Source of the DNA: an uncultured bacterium
GTDB lineage: Bacteria > Bacteroidota > Bacteroidia > Bacteroidales > Bacteroidaceae
Direction: 5' to 3'
Assembly (NCBI GenBank): GCA_905215345.1
Contig: CAJMPR010000020.1
Location: forward strand, 11,865 to 75,864
Length of the DNA: 64,000 bases
Position 1 is the stretch's first letter, and the number at the start of each line of letters is the position of its first letter. Under the pieces are notes generated by a model. That model was not told the DNA's origin and did not search any database. It saw only the letters and a list, made by a program, of their open reading frames with translations. The position numbers and the translations under genes were made by a program. Below, piece after piece: positions 33,892 to 43,626 of this stretch.

Positions 33892-35463
33892 ATGAACACA
33901 TTATTCAAGAAACTAATTGCACTTACTGCATTTTTTCTTACGCTGTTATCAACACAGAACACAATCTATGCACAATGCGGGAACTCGATAGATGATAATA
34001 TCTATAAAGAACTTCCGTTCAACATGCCTAAAGTAGAGCAACCCTCCTTCCCCGATTATACAGTCAACATCCTGCAATTCGGAGCGAAAAGTGACGGCAT
34101 TACGCTGAATACCCAAGCCATCAACAACGCTATCAAGGCTGTTAACGCCAAAGGCGGCGGTAAAGTAATTATCCCCGAAGGCTGGTGGCTGACAGGCCCC
34201 ATAGAACTATTGAGCAACGTAAATCTATATACGGAAAAGAATGCACTGGTAGTTTTTACCGACGACTTCAATGCCTATCCCATTATCAATACTTCTTTTG
34301 AAGGACTGGAAACCCGGCGTTGCCAGTCGCCTATCTCTGCACGCAACGCCGAAAACATCGCGATTACCGGACACGGTGTATTCGATGGTTCGGGCGATAG
34401 CTGGCGTCCTGTAAAGAAAGGAAAACTCACTGAAGGCCAGTGGGATGAATTGGTAAAATCGGGCGGTGTCGTAGACAACTCCATCTGGTATCCTACTGCC
34501 GGTTCGCTAAAAGGAGCTTTGGCATGCAAAGACTTCAACAATCCCGAAGGTATCGAGACCGAAGAAGAATGGAATGAAATCCGTCCGTGGCTGCGTCCGG
34601 TACTGCTGAATATCGTGAAAAGCAAGAAGGTTCTACTGGAAGGCGTCACTTTCAAGAATTCTCCGAGCTGGTGTCTGCATCCGTTGTCCTGCGAAAACAT
34701 CACCATCAACAAGGTCAAGGTATTCAACCCGTGGTACTCACAAAACGGTGATGCGCTCGACTTGGAATCGTGCAAAAATGCGCTGATAATCAACTGTATT
34801 TTCGATGCGGGCGACGATGCTATCTGCATCAAGTCGGGTAAAGACGAGGACGGACGCAAGCGTGGCGAGCCTTGCCAGAATGTAATTGTGAAAAACAACA
34901 CCGTATTGCACGGGCATGGCGGTTTCGTCGTAGGTAGTGAAATGTCAGGAGGTGTAAAGAACGTTTATGTAACAGACTGTACTTTCCTCGGCACCGACGT
35001 AGGTCTTCGTTTCAAAAGTACACGTGGCCGTGGCGGTGTGGTAGAAGGAATCTATATCAATAACATCCATATGATAGACATCCCCCACGAACCCTTATTG
35101 TTCGACCTGTTCTATGGCGGCAAAGGAGCCGGTGAGGAAACGGAAGAAGATTTGCAGAACCGTATGAAGACTTCCATTCCGGCAGTAACGGTTGAAACTC
35201 CTTCTTTCCGCGACATCCACATTTCAAATATCATTTGTAAGGGTTCGGGACGCGCCATGTTCTTCAACGGATTACCGGAAATGCCTATTAAAAATGTGAC
35301 CGTAAAAAATGTGGTTATCAGCGATGCCAAAGAAGGAATCGTTATCAGCCAGGCTAAAGGGGTGACATTGGAAAATGTCCGCATTGAAACCAAAGGTGAA
35401 GTACTGAAAGTACAGAACTCCGAGAACGTAAAAGTAAACGGAAAAGCATACAATCAAAAATAG
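33892..35463 (+). CDS. GH28 polygalacturonase-like enzyme
   Basis: A secreted glycoside hydrolase of family 28 (523 residues), cleaving galacturonan or rhamnogalacturonan linkages. Signal peptide ends near TIYAQ. The parallel beta-helix has the GH28 signature acids: NGDALDLES, GDDAICIKSG, then GHGGFVVGS and LRFKSTRG. Catalysis needs the three Asp in the first two motifs; all are present. It is the first gene of the pectin-type cluster, 37 bases upstream of the GH78 fusion, so the two are probably co-transcribed. GH28 activity together with GH78, GH95, GH140-like and esterase genes fits rhamnogalacturonan breakdown. Confidence 0.93.
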   Translation: MNTLFKKLIALTAFFLTLLSTQNTIYAQCGNSIDDNIYKELPFNMPKVEQPSFPDYTVNILQFGAKSDGITLNTQAINNAIKAVNAKGGGKVIIPEGWWLTGPIELLSNVNLYTEKNALVVFTDDFNAYPIINTSFEGLETRRCQSPISARNAENIAITGHGVFDGSGDSWRPVKKGKLTEGQWDELVKSGGVVDNSIWYPTAGSLKGALACKDFNNPEGIETEEEWNEIRPWLRPVLLNIVKSKKVLLEGVTFKNSPSWCLHPLSCENITINKVKVFNPWYSQNGDALDLESCKNALIINCIFDAGDDAICIKSGKDEDGRKRGEPCQNVIVKNNTVLHGHGGFVVGSEMSGGVKNVYVTDCTFLGTDVGLRFKSTRGRGGVVEGIYINNIHMIDIPHEPLLFDLFYGGKGAGEETEEDLQNRMKTSIPAVTVETPSFRDIHISNIICKGSGRAMFFNGLPEMPIKNVTVKNVVISDAKEGIVISQAKGVTLENVRIETKGEVLKVQNSENVKVNGKAYNQK

Positions 35464-35500
35464 TTTTTCCATTCTTCATCCCAAAGACTCCTCCTCTTTC

Positions 35501-38500
35501 ATGAGATATTCGATGAAAAGATTAGTTTTAATATCCGTCCTATGCTGCTTGTTCCAACAAGTGGCATGGGGTGTTTCTACTCAAGTAATCGACCTCCGCA
35601 TTGAACAGTTGACGAATCCGCTGGGACTGGATATTGATACTCCCCGGTTCAGCTGGCGTATCTTGAACGCCCAACGGGGTACTAAACAAACGGCTTATCA
35701 AATTTTGGTAGCCACCACTCCCGGCTTTCTGGACAAAGACAGTGCCGACGTATGGAATTCCGGACTTGTACAGACCGATACTTCCATCTGGGTTGACTAC
35801 CAAGGCTCTAAACTGCTACCCAATAAGCGTTACTATTGGAAAGTACGCATCCATACAACCAACGGTAACAGCGATTGGAGCGAAATCGCCCATTGGGGCA
35901 TGGGACTTATGGGCGAAGCTCGTTGGCGGGGACGTTGGATAGGAGTTGACCGTTGTATGCCCGGTGATGAAAGCAGTCGCTGGTCGCGCCTGTCGGCACG
36001 CTATCTACGCAAAGAATTCCCTCTGAAAAAGCAAGTACGCCAAGCTACCCTGCACATCAGCGGTTTGGGACTTTACGAATGTTTCCTCAACGGAACGCGT
36101 GTAGGTGAATCGGTGCTTGCTCCCGCCCCTACCGATTATCGCAAGACAGTGCTTTATAATAGCTATGACGTCACCGCTTTGCTACATTCTAAAACGGACA
36201 ATGCCATAGGTATCACCCTGGGAAACGGACGTTACTACACCATGCAGCAAAACTACCGTACGTATAAAATACTGAACTTCGGTTATCCCAAAGTACGTAT
36301 GAACCTGATTGTGGAATATACGGACGGTACCACAGAAACCATAGAGACCAATACCGATTGGAAGCTCACTGCCGACGGCCCTATCCGCAGCAATAACGAA
36401 TACAACGGCGAAGAATACGATGCCCGCAAAGAGTTGGGACGCTGGACTGAAACCGGCTATGATGACAGCAAATGGCTGCAAGCGGAACGTGTGGCGCTTC
36501 CCTCAGGCTTACCGCGCGGACAACAAATGCCCGGAATGAAAGTCACAGAAAGAATAAAACCGCAGAATATCCGCAAGTTATCTTCCGGGAAATATATTCT
36601 GGACATGGGGCAAAACATGGCAGGCTGGATTCGTTTCACCGTGAAAGGAATGGCGGGAGATACTGTAAAACTGCGCTTTGCAGAGACTCTCCAACCCGAC
36701 GGAGAACTTTATACCGCCAATCTTCGCGATGCCAAATCCACCGACCTCTATATCCTGAAAGGTAAAGGAGTGGAAGAGTGGGCACCCCGTTTCGTCTATC
36801 ATGGTTTCCGCTATGTAGAAGTGACAGGGTATCCCGGTCAACCTACCCTCGATAACTTTACCGGAGAGGTTGTAAACGATGATATGCCACTTACCGGCAG
36901 TTTCGAGAGCAGTCATCCCATACTCAACCAACTTATAAAGAATGCCTACTGGGGCATCCGTAGCAACTATAAAGGGATGCCCGTTGACTGCCCGCAACGT
37001 GATGAACGCCAACCTTGGTTGGGCGACCATGCCATCGGTGCTTTGGGCGAAAGTTTCCTTATGGAGAACGGGCCGTTATATGCCAAGTGGATGGATGATA
37101 TTCGTGAAGCTCAACGTGCCGACGGTTGTATTCCCGATGTCGTTCCCGCCTTCTGGTACTATTACACGGATAATGTTACATGGCCTGCCGCCTTTATGTT
37201 AATTGGCGATATGCTGTATGAACAATATGGTAACCTTCGTCCTGTGAGCCTGCACTATCCGGGCATGAAACTCTGGATGCAGCACATGCGCGATGAGTAT
37301 ATGAATTCCCACTACATCATTACCCGCGACCGCTACGGCGACTGGTGCCTTCCTCCCGAATCTCCCGAACTGATTCACTCCAAAGACCCCGCACGTATTA
37401 CGGACGGCAAGCTGATAGCTACCGCCTATTATTATAAGCTCTTATTGCTGATGGGTAAGTTTGCCCGCCTGCAAGGAATAGATGCCGACGCCCAAGCCTA
37501 CGAGCAACTGGCCCTACACGTAAAAGAAGGTTTCAACCGTACCTTCTGGGACCCGGCACAACAACATTATGGTAACAATACCGTAACCGCCAATCTGCTC
37601 CCACTGGCTTTCGGCATAGCCGAAGGCAACCAACAGGAAGCCGCCTCCCTCAGTATTATCGATAAAATGGTAGACTATTACAATGCCACTATTCAATGCG
37701 GTGTTATCGGCATACAATGGTTAATGCGCGAGTTGCACCGTATGGGACGGAATGACGTTGCCTATGTCCTGGCTACCCATACCCAATACCCCGGTTGGGG
37801 CTACATGGCCGCCAACGGCGCCACCACCATCTGGGAATTGTGGAACGGAAATACAGCCGATCCTGCTATGAATAGCGGTAACCATGTCATGTTGTTAGGA
37901 GACTTCCTACCCTTCTGCTATCAACATCTGGCAGGTATCCGTTCTGCCGCTCCCGGTTTCAAGAAGCTGGCAATGAAACCCGCTTTCGACCTGGAAGAAG
38001 TGGAATATATCAAGGCAAGCCATATCACCCCCTATGGAGAAGTAATCAGTCATTGGACACAATCCGCAACGAGCTATAACTGGGATATTATGTTACCCCC
38101 GAATTGTAGTGCGGAAGTGTGGCTGCCCAATGAAAACGAGAAGCAAATCACTGAAAGCGGAAAAGGATTGCGGAAAGCCGAAGGAGTCACTATCCTTCGC
38201 AAGGAGAAAGGCTATACTCTTTGCAATATTGAATCGGGCAACTACCGCTTCCACATCGAGAAACAAATAGATTTTGGAAACGGGAGAAATGGATTGTTGG
38301 TCGATGAATTTATATGTAACGCCCCTCCCTTTCCCGAAAGCCACGCTGCAACTATCGTAGAAACTAAAGAAGGACTGGTAGCTGCATGGTTTGGCGGAAC
38401 TAAAGAAAAGAATCCTGATTGTTGCATCTGGATAAGCCGCAAGACCAAGAACGGTTGGAGCCAACCTCAAAAGGTAGCCGACGGCGTACTAAACGGAATC

Positions 38501-39334
38501 AAATATGCTTGTTGGAATCCTGTACTGACCATGACTCCTTCAGGAGAATTACAACTCTACTATAAGATAGGAATCAATGTAGCCGGATGGAGCGGGCACG
38601 TGATACGTTCACACGACTACGGGAAAACTTGGAGTACCTCTCAGCCGTTGCCCGACGGATTTCTGGGACCTATCAAGAACAAACCAATCTGGACAGGCAA
38701 ACGAATGGTATGCCCCAGCAGTACGGAAGGTGAAAACGGCTGGCAGGTTCATTTTGAAATCAGTGACGATGAAGGGCGGACCTGGAAAAAGGTAGGCCCC
38801 ATAGCAGCAGATGAAATCATGGAGAATGACAAGGTGAAACGCAGTAACAATAAACATAGCACCATACAAGCCATACAACCTACCATCCTCATACATCCGG
38901 ACGGTAAATTACAAGCTTTGTGCCGTACGCAGAACAACGGTTCGGTTGCTACGACATGGAGTTACGACCGGGGAGAAAGCTGGACTCCATTGACGTTTAT
39001 CGACTTGCCCAACAATAACTCCGGCATCGACGGAGTGTCGCTAAAGGACGGACGTTTTCTCCTGGTGTACAACCATTACCGATATATAAAAGGGAAAAAG
39101 AAGAACCGTACCCCTATCAATGTAGCCATCAGCAACGACGGCATACACTGGCAGGCAGGAGTAATTCTGGAGGATTCTCCCATCAACCAATACTCTTACC
39201 CATCGGCCATACAAAGCAAAGACGGAAAAGTACATATAGTGTATACTTGGCGAAGGCAACGCATCAAGTATGCCTGCATCGACCCCGAAAAGATAGAAGT
39301 AAGCTCTTTTGAGAAAGCCGGTTGGAAGGAATAA
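35501..39334 (+). CDS. GH78 alpha-L-rhamnosidase fused to a BNR/sialidase-like propeller
   Basis: A 1277-residue secreted protein. Signal peptide at 1-24; residues about 25-920 are a GH78 rhamnosidase, with N-terminal domains (NPLGLDIDTPRFSWRI) and the alpha-barrel acids Asp496-Asp501-Glu502 (DCPQRDERQPW) and Glu779 (TTIWELWNG). From about 925 a six-bladed-type BNR domain follows, with four Asp-box-like motifs (SHDYGKTWS, SDDEGRTWK, SYDRGESWT, SNDGIHWQ). Sialidase catalytic features such as FRIP are not evident, so it is not assumed to act on sialic acid. The fusion is about 350 residues longer than a plain GH78 and may pair two steps on one side chain. Confidence 0.88.
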   Translation: MRYSMKRLVLISVLCCLFQQVAWGVSTQVIDLRIEQLTNPLGLDIDTPRFSWRILNAQRGTKQTAYQILVATTPGFLDKDSADVWNSGLVQTDTSIWVDYQGSKLLPNKRYYWKVRIHTTNGNSDWSEIAHWGMGLMGEARWRGRWIGVDRCMPGDESSRWSRLSARYLRKEFPLKKQVRQATLHISGLGLYECFLNGTRVGESVLAPAPTDYRKTVLYNSYDVTALLHSKTDNAIGITLGNGRYYTMQQNYRTYKILNFGYPKVRMNLIVEYTDGTTETIETNTDWKLTADGPIRSNNEYNGEEYDARKELGRWTETGYDDSKWLQAERVALPSGLPRGQQMPGMKVTERIKPQNIRKLSSGKYILDMGQNMAGWIRFTVKGMAGDTVKLRFAETLQPDGELYTANLRDAKSTDLYILKGKGVEEWAPRFVYHGFRYVEVTGYPGQPTLDNFTGEVVNDDMPLTGSFESSHPILNQLIKNAYWGIRSNYKGMPVDCPQRDERQPWLGDHAIGALGESFLMENGPLYAKWMDDIREAQRADGCIPDVVPAFWYYYTDNVTWPAAFMLIGDMLYEQYGNLRPVSLHYPGMKLWMQHMRDEYMNSHYIITRDRYGDWCLPPESPELIHSKDPARITDGKLIATAYYYKLLLLMGKFARLQGIDADAQAYEQLALHVKEGFNRTFWDPAQQHYGNNTVTANLLPLAFGIAEGNQQEAASLSIIDKMVDYYNATIQCGVIGIQWLMRELHRMGRNDVAYVLATHTQYPGWGYMAANGATTIWELWNGNTADPAMNSGNHVMLLGDFLPFCYQHLAGIRSAAPGFKKLAMKPAFDLEEVEYIKASHITPYGEVISHWTQSATSYNWDIMLPPNCSAEVWLPNENEKQITESGKGLRKAEGVTILRKEKGYTLCNIESGNYRFHIEKQIDFGNGRNGLLVDEFICNAPPFPESHAATIVETKEGLVAAWFGGTKEKNPDCCIWISRKTKNGWSQPQKVADGVLNGIKYACWNPVLTMTPSGELQLYYKIGINVAGWSGHVIRSHDYGKTWSTSQPLPDGFLGPIKNKPIWTGKRMVCPSSTEGENGWQVHFEISDDEGRTWKKVGPIAADEIMENDKVKRSNNKHSTIQAIQPTILIHPDGKLQALCRTQNNGSVATTWSYDRGESWTPLTFIDLPNNNSGIDGVSLKDGRFLLVYNHYRYIKGKKKNRTPINVAISNDGIHWQAGVILEDSPINQYSYPSAIQSKDGKVHIVYTWRRQRIKYACIDPEKIEVSSFEKAGWKE

Positions 39335-39403
39335 AAGAGGAAGAAACACAAAGTAAGTAGTCATAACATCAAAACCAATGGGCATATTTTCGGAGAATTC
39401 CGT

Positions 39404-39411
39404 TACATTTG
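39404..39411 (+). promoter_or_regulatory. Possible internal promoter before the DUF4861 gene
   Basis: TACATTTG is an exact -7 match 27 bases before the ATG at 39438, in the 103-base gap after the GH78 gene. No -33 box at the right spacing. Confidence 0.3.
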
Positions 39412-39437
39412 CGAATCAAAATCAAACCAATAAAACC

Positions 39438-40670
39438 ATGAAACATAACATCATTACACTTCTTTGTTTCTTATGTGCCGCTCCATTAAGTACATTTGCC
39501 CAACAAGTTGAAACTGCCAGTTTTACCGTAGTGGTTAAAAACCAATGGAATAAAGCCAAGACGGATGAACCGATAATAATTCGCCTCAATGAAGTAAAAC
39601 CTTCTTTCCGTGTACGCTCGGCTGTCGTGATGAACGGCGACGAAGAAATCCCCTCTCAACTCGATGACTTGAACGGCGACTTGAAAGCCGATGAACTGGC
39701 ATTTGTTATCGACATGCCGGCCCAAAGCAAGAAAACGCTGACAGTTACTTTGTCTTCTGCCAAGAGTGACAAGACCTATCCTGCACGTGTATTCGCGGAA
39801 TTACTGGTGCGTGAACCCAAGAAGCAACAACATGCTCCGGTGCAATCGGTTACCGCCCCCGGAACCACCAACTTCTATAATATGTTGCAGCACCACGGTC
39901 CTGCTTTCGAATCGGAACTCGTAGCCTACCGCGTGTACTTCAATGCCAAGCAAACGGTTGATCCGTACGGCAAATTCAATAAAGGACTGGAAATCAAGGA
40001 AAGCCAGTTCTATCCTACCGACGAACAGCTTGCACGCGGTTTCGGCGACGATGTGCTGATGGTAGGCAACAGTTGCGGCATCGGTGCTCTGAAAGGTTGG
40101 GACGGCAGTAAAGCCACCCATATCGAACCGGTAGCTTTCCGCACGGAGAGTATCCTTGCCTACGGCCCTATCCGTACCGTGACCGACATAACCGTGAAAG
40201 GTTGGGACTATCAGGGTAAAGAGTTGAATATGACCAACCGTTATATCCTTTATGCCGGACACCGTGACCTATTGGTGGAAACATTCTTCGACGAGCCGTT
40301 GAAAGACGAGGTTTTCTGTACCGGTGTACAAAATATCATGGGCAATGAAACGCTCTCCGATTCCGACCACAAAGGGTTGGTAGGCAGCTGGGGAAGACAC
40401 TGGCCGGTAAACGATACCGTAAAATATGCTAAAGAAACCATCGGTATCGCCACTTATATCCCGCAGAGATACGTCGGCAAGGAAGCAAAAGACAAAGATA
40501 ACTTCCTCTATACAGTTTCCGCACCGGATAGCGACCGATTCCATTACTATACGATGTTCACTTCCTGTAAAGAAACATTCGGTTATTCCACTCCGGAAGC
40601 ATGGTTCGCATATATGCGGAAGTGGAAAGAAGAACTGGAACATCCGGTACTGTTAAAAATAGGAAGATAG
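39438..40670 (+). CDS. DUF4861 secreted protein
   Basis: A 410-residue secreted protein starting MKHNIITLLCFLCAAPLSTF, cleaved near TFAQQ. The whole mature chain matches the DUF4861 family found in Bacteroides polysaccharide utilization loci. Visible conserved bits include FTVVVKNQWNKAKTDEPIII, GDLKADELAFVIDMP, LQHHGPAFESELVAYRVYF and GCGIGA-like LMVGNSCGIGALKGWDG. It probably acts on or binds a pectin-derived saccharide; no established activity is assigned. A start at 39378 is open but lies before the signal peptide and before the possible promoter. Confidence 0.85.
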   Translation: MKHNIITLLCFLCAAPLSTFAQQVETASFTVVVKNQWNKAKTDEPIIIRLNEVKPSFRVRSAVVMNGDEEIPSQLDDLNGDLKADELAFVIDMPAQSKKTLTVTLSSAKSDKTYPARVFAELLVREPKKQQHAPVQSVTAPGTTNFYNMLQHHGPAFESELVAYRVYFNAKQTVDPYGKFNKGLEIKESQFYPTDEQLARGFGDDVLMVGNSCGIGALKGWDGSKATHIEPVAFRTESILAYGPIRTVTDITVKGWDYQGKELNMTNRYILYAGHRDLLVETFFDEPLKDEVFCTGVQNIMGNETLSDSDHKGLVGSWGRHWPVNDTVKYAKETIGIATYIPQRYVGKEAKDKDNFLYTVSAPDSDRFHYYTMFTSCKETFGYSTPEAWFAYMRKWKEELEHPVLLKIGR

Positions 40671-40718
40671 CACAACAGTTATTAACGAATTAAACTGCTG
40701 TAAATAAGCAGGTTGTTC

Positions 40719-40796
40719 CACACGCATGCGGAACGCGTGCGAGGCGCATGCGGAACACGTGCGGGAAGCGTGCGGAATACGTTCCATACGTATACA
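40719..40796. repeat. GC-rich array of degenerate CGCATGCGGAA units
   Basis: Between the DUF4861 and GH43 genes, about six units of 10-12 bases follow each other: ACGCATGCGGAA, CGCGTGCGAGG, CGCATGCGGAA, CACGTGCGGGAA, GCGTGCGGAA, then TACGTTCC and TACGTATAC. Most are self-complementary (CGCATGCG, CACGTG). They are far more GC-rich than the flanks. Confidence 0.6.
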
Positions 40797-40846
40797 GAAC
40801 AGAAGCGAAAAGGTTTTAAACATTTTATAACATTCAAATTAATACC

Positions 40847-42526
40847 ATGAACATTCAAAAAGCGTTATTAGGACTTAGCCTATTGCTCGCCCTACCGCTG
40901 GCAGCTCAAGAACAAAGTTATGTATCCGAGGTCTGGTGCCCAGACTTAGGAAACGGAAAGTATAAAAACCCTGTATTTTATGCCGACTATTCCGACCCGG
41001 ATGCTTGTCGTGTAGGCGACGATTTCTATATGACTTCATCCAGCTTCAACTGCCTGCCCGGTTTGCAAATATTGCACTCCAAGGACTTGGTAAATTGGAG
41101 CATCATCGGTGCCGCCGTGCCTTATGCCCTTCCTCCCGTCGAAACGCCCGAACGTCCGGAACACGGTAACCGTGTATGGGCACCCGCCATACGTCACCAC
41201 AACGGTGAGTTCTACATCTTCTGGGGAGACCCCGACCAGGGCGCTTTCATGGTGAAAGCCAAAGACCCGAAAGGTCCGTGGACAGAGCCCGTACTCGTGA
41301 AGCCGGCCAAAGGCATTATCGACACCTGCCCTTTCTGGGATGAAGACGGAAAAGTATATATGGTTCACGCTTATGCAGGAAGTCGTGCCGGATTGAAAAG
41401 CATCATTTCCATCTGCGAACTGAATGCGGATGCCACCCAGGCTATTACTCAATCTCGCGTCATTTTCGACGGACATGAAGCGCACCAGACTTGCGAAGGT
41501 CCCAAGCTCTACAAAAGAGGAGATTATTACTACATTTTCCACCCGGCAGGCGGTGTGCCCACAGGATGGCAGGTCGTACTCCGTTCCAAGAATTTATATG
41601 GTCCTTACGAATGGAAAAAAGTATTGGCACAAGGCGATAGTCCGGTAAACGGCCCTCACCAAGGTGCATGGGTAGACACCACTACCGGCGAAGATTGGTT
41701 CCTGCACTTCCAGGATGTAGGTGCTTACGGACGATTGGTTCATCTGCAACCTATGAAGTGGGTTAATGGCTGGCCTGTTATCGGTGTAGATAAAGACGGC
41801 GACGGTTGCGGTGATCCCGTTATGACATACAAGAAGCCGAATGTTGGCAAAACTTATCCCATCTGCAACCCGCAGGAAAGTGATGAGTTCAACGGATATA
41901 CGCTCTCTCCGCAATGGCAGTGGCATGCCAATATTAATGAGAAGTGGGCTTACTATGCAGGTGACCAAAGTATCGTACGCCTCTATTCCTATCCGGTGGT
42001 AAAAGAATACAGGAATTTGTGGGATGTAGCCAATCTGCTGTTGCAAAAGACTCCTTCGGATAACTTCACCGCTACCATGAAGCTGACGTTCAAACCTACT
42101 GACAAGTACAAAGGCGAACGTACCGGATTGGTAGTAATGGGTCTTGACTATGCAGGATTGATTCTTGAAAATACAGATAAAGGTCTGGTACTCTCTCAAG
42201 TATCCTGTCCCAAAGCTGAAAAGGGTACTCCCGAAGAAGTAAACGGAACTGTGGACTTGAAGGATAACACCGTTTACCTGCGGGTCAAGTTCAGTTGTGA
42301 CGGAAAGAAAATCTCTCAAAGTGAGGGCGGACATGACTTGCTGGTAATGTGTAACTTCAGTTACAGTCTCGACGGAAAGAAATACCAATCACTCGGCAAA
42401 GCGTTCCAAGCTAAAGAAGGTAAATGGATTGGCGCCAAGGTCGGTATGTTCTGTACCCGTCCCGGCATTGTAACCAATGACGGCGGATGGGCAGATGTTG
42501 ACTGGTTCAGGATTACTAAAAAGTAA
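40847..42526 (+). CDS. GH43 glycoside hydrolase
   Basis: A secreted beta-xylosidase/alpha-L-arabinofuranosidase family 43 enzyme, 559 residues. Signal peptide ends near LPLAAQ. The five-bladed propeller has the three acids Asp50 (YSDPDACRVG), Asp159 (IIDTCPFWDEDG) and Glu217 (HQTCEGPKLY). A beta-sandwich domain typical of larger GH43 members occupies about 345-559. It probably removes arabinose or xylose side groups from pectin. It is the last gene before a terminator at 42714. Confidence 0.93.
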   Translation: MNIQKALLGLSLLLALPLAAQEQSYVSEVWCPDLGNGKYKNPVFYADYSDPDACRVGDDFYMTSSSFNCLPGLQILHSKDLVNWSIIGAAVPYALPPVETPERPEHGNRVWAPAIRHHNGEFYIFWGDPDQGAFMVKAKDPKGPWTEPVLVKPAKGIIDTCPFWDEDGKVYMVHAYAGSRAGLKSIISICELNADATQAITQSRVIFDGHEAHQTCEGPKLYKRGDYYYIFHPAGGVPTGWQVVLRSKNLYGPYEWKKVLAQGDSPVNGPHQGAWVDTTTGEDWFLHFQDVGAYGRLVHLQPMKWVNGWPVIGVDKDGDGCGDPVMTYKKPNVGKTYPICNPQESDEFNGYTLSPQWQWHANINEKWAYYAGDQSIVRLYSYPVVKEYRNLWDVANLLLQKTPSDNFTATMKLTFKPTDKYKGERTGLVVMGLDYAGLILENTDKGLVLSQVSCPKAEKGTPEEVNGTVDLKDNTVYLRVKFSCDGKKISQSEGGHDLLVMCNFSYSLDGKKYQSLGKAFQAKEGKWIGAKVGMFCTRPGIVTNDGGWADVDWFRITKK

Positions 42527-42586
42527 CCTAAAGTTCGATATAACAACTTATGCTCATTTCTTGCACGGATTTTGAGCTTTTCGCCA

Positions 42587-42683
42587 CAGAGTACACAGAA
42601 AATTAATCTTGATACTCGCTACGCTCTGAATGACAAAATGTTTCTCCGCGTGAAAATAGATTCCGTGCCTTCTGTATACTCTG
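42587..42683. repeat. Imperfect palindrome after GH43
   Basis: CAGAGTACACAGAA (42587-42600) and TTCTGTATACTCTG (42670-42683) pair with one mismatch. The arms resemble those of the element at 23095-23167. Confidence 0.5.
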
Positions 42684-42713
42684 TAATGAAAATTTCCGGT
42701 TAGTCCCCTATAT

Positions 42714-42756
42714 AACCCTCGTGAGGCATCTACATCTCCCTCACGAGGGTTTTATG
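42714..42756 (+). terminator. Intrinsic terminator ending the GH28-GH43 cluster
   Basis: A 13-bp perfect stem, AACCCTCGTGAGG (42714-42726) with CCTCACGAGGGTT (42739-42751), followed by TTATG. The T-tract is short. Confidence 0.65.
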
Positions 42757-42787
42757 TATCCGATTATGGGAAATGGAGGGAATATCG

Positions 42788-42795
42788 TATCTTTG
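42788..42795 (+). promoter_or_regulatory. -7 box for the phosphatase gene
   Basis: TATCTTTG, exact consensus, 23 bases before the ATG at 42818; this argues against the longer open start at 42773. Confidence 0.5.
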
Positions 42796-42817
42796 CATAC
42801 AACTAAATCAGGAAACA

Positions 42818-43495
42818 ATGAAGAAACTAATTATATTCGACCTCGACGGTACGTTATTGAATACCATTGCCGACCTTGCACAAAGCACTAACCATGCTTT
42901 ACATACCTTAGGCTATCCAACCCACGAAGAAACCGCCTACAACTACATGGTAGGCAACGGAATCAACAAACTGTTTGAACGTGCGCTTCCCGAAGGAGAG
43001 AAAACGGAAGAGAACGTACTTCGTGTCCGTAAGGAATTCATCCCTTATTATGATGTCCATAATGCGGATAAAAGCCGTCCCTATCCCGGTATTACCGAGC
43101 TACTGACACAGCTACAAGCCCAGGGATTGCTATTGGCGGTTGCTTCCAACAAATATCAGGCGGCAACGGAGAAACTGATTGCCCATTACTTCCCTGAAAT
43201 ACACTTTACCGCCGTATTCGGACAACGGGACGGAGTCAATGTAAAACCCGATCCTGTTATCGTGGAAGATATACTGTCCATAGCCCGGATAGCCAAAGAA
43301 GATGTATTGTATGTAGGAGATTCAGGAGTGGATATGCAAACCGCAATCAATGCCGGTGTAACCGCTTGCGGAGTAACTTGGGGCTTTCGTCCGCGCAAAG
43401 AACTGGAAGAGTTCCATCCGGATTATATAGTGGATAAAGCGGAAGACATACTCCCCCTCACTCCCTCAAAGGGGAAGATTGATAGTCCGCAATAG
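42818..43495 (+). CDS. gph: HAD-family phosphatase (phosphoglycolate phosphatase-like)
   Basis: A 225-residue cytoplasmic HAD hydrolase. The nucleophile motif is at residues 8-12 (IFDLDGTLL), motif II at AVASNKYQAA, and the acidic motif at VLYVGDSGVDMQTAINAG. The sequence fits phosphoglycolate phosphatase, clearing a DNA-repair product, but HAD specificity is hard to call. It sits inside the carbohydrate locus with its own promoter and appears unrelated to it. The last codons (ILPLTPSKGKIDSP) come from a palindromic repeat (43452-43526), so the natural C-terminus may have been extended. Confidence 0.85.
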   Translation: MKKLIIFDLDGTLLNTIADLAQSTNHALHTLGYPTHEETAYNYMVGNGINKLFERALPEGEKTEENVLRVRKEFIPYYDVHNADKSRPYPGITELLTQLQAQGLLLAVASNKYQAATEKLIAHYFPEIHFTAVFGQRDGVNVKPDPVIVEDILSIARIAKEDVLYVGDSGVDMQTAINAGVTACGVTWGFRPRKELEEFHPDYIVDKAEDILPLTPSKGKIDSPQ

Positions 43496-43526
43496 TATTC
43501 ATCATTCCCTTTAGGGGAGTGAGGGA
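43452..43526. repeat. REP-like palindrome overlapping the phosphatase C-terminus
   Basis: Left arm 43452-43475 (TCCCCCTCACTCCCTCAAAG, then GGGA) and right arm 43506-43526 (TCCCTTTAGGGGAGTGAGGG) pair imperfectly over about 20 bp. The left arm is translated as part of the phosphatase. Related to 5206-5240. Confidence 0.55.
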
Positions 43527-43626
43527 TTAAAAGTAAGCAAAAACAACACCTTTTCCGCCAAAAGTTCTCCTTCTAAGTGTAAAAATCTGCTTATCATTGC
43601 AATCTGAATACTAAAACTGAAAAACG

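Noticed and set aside
38273..39334. Active sialidase domain
   Set aside because: Asp-box-like motifs are present but FRIP and the catalytic arginine pattern are not evident; kept as BNR domain only.
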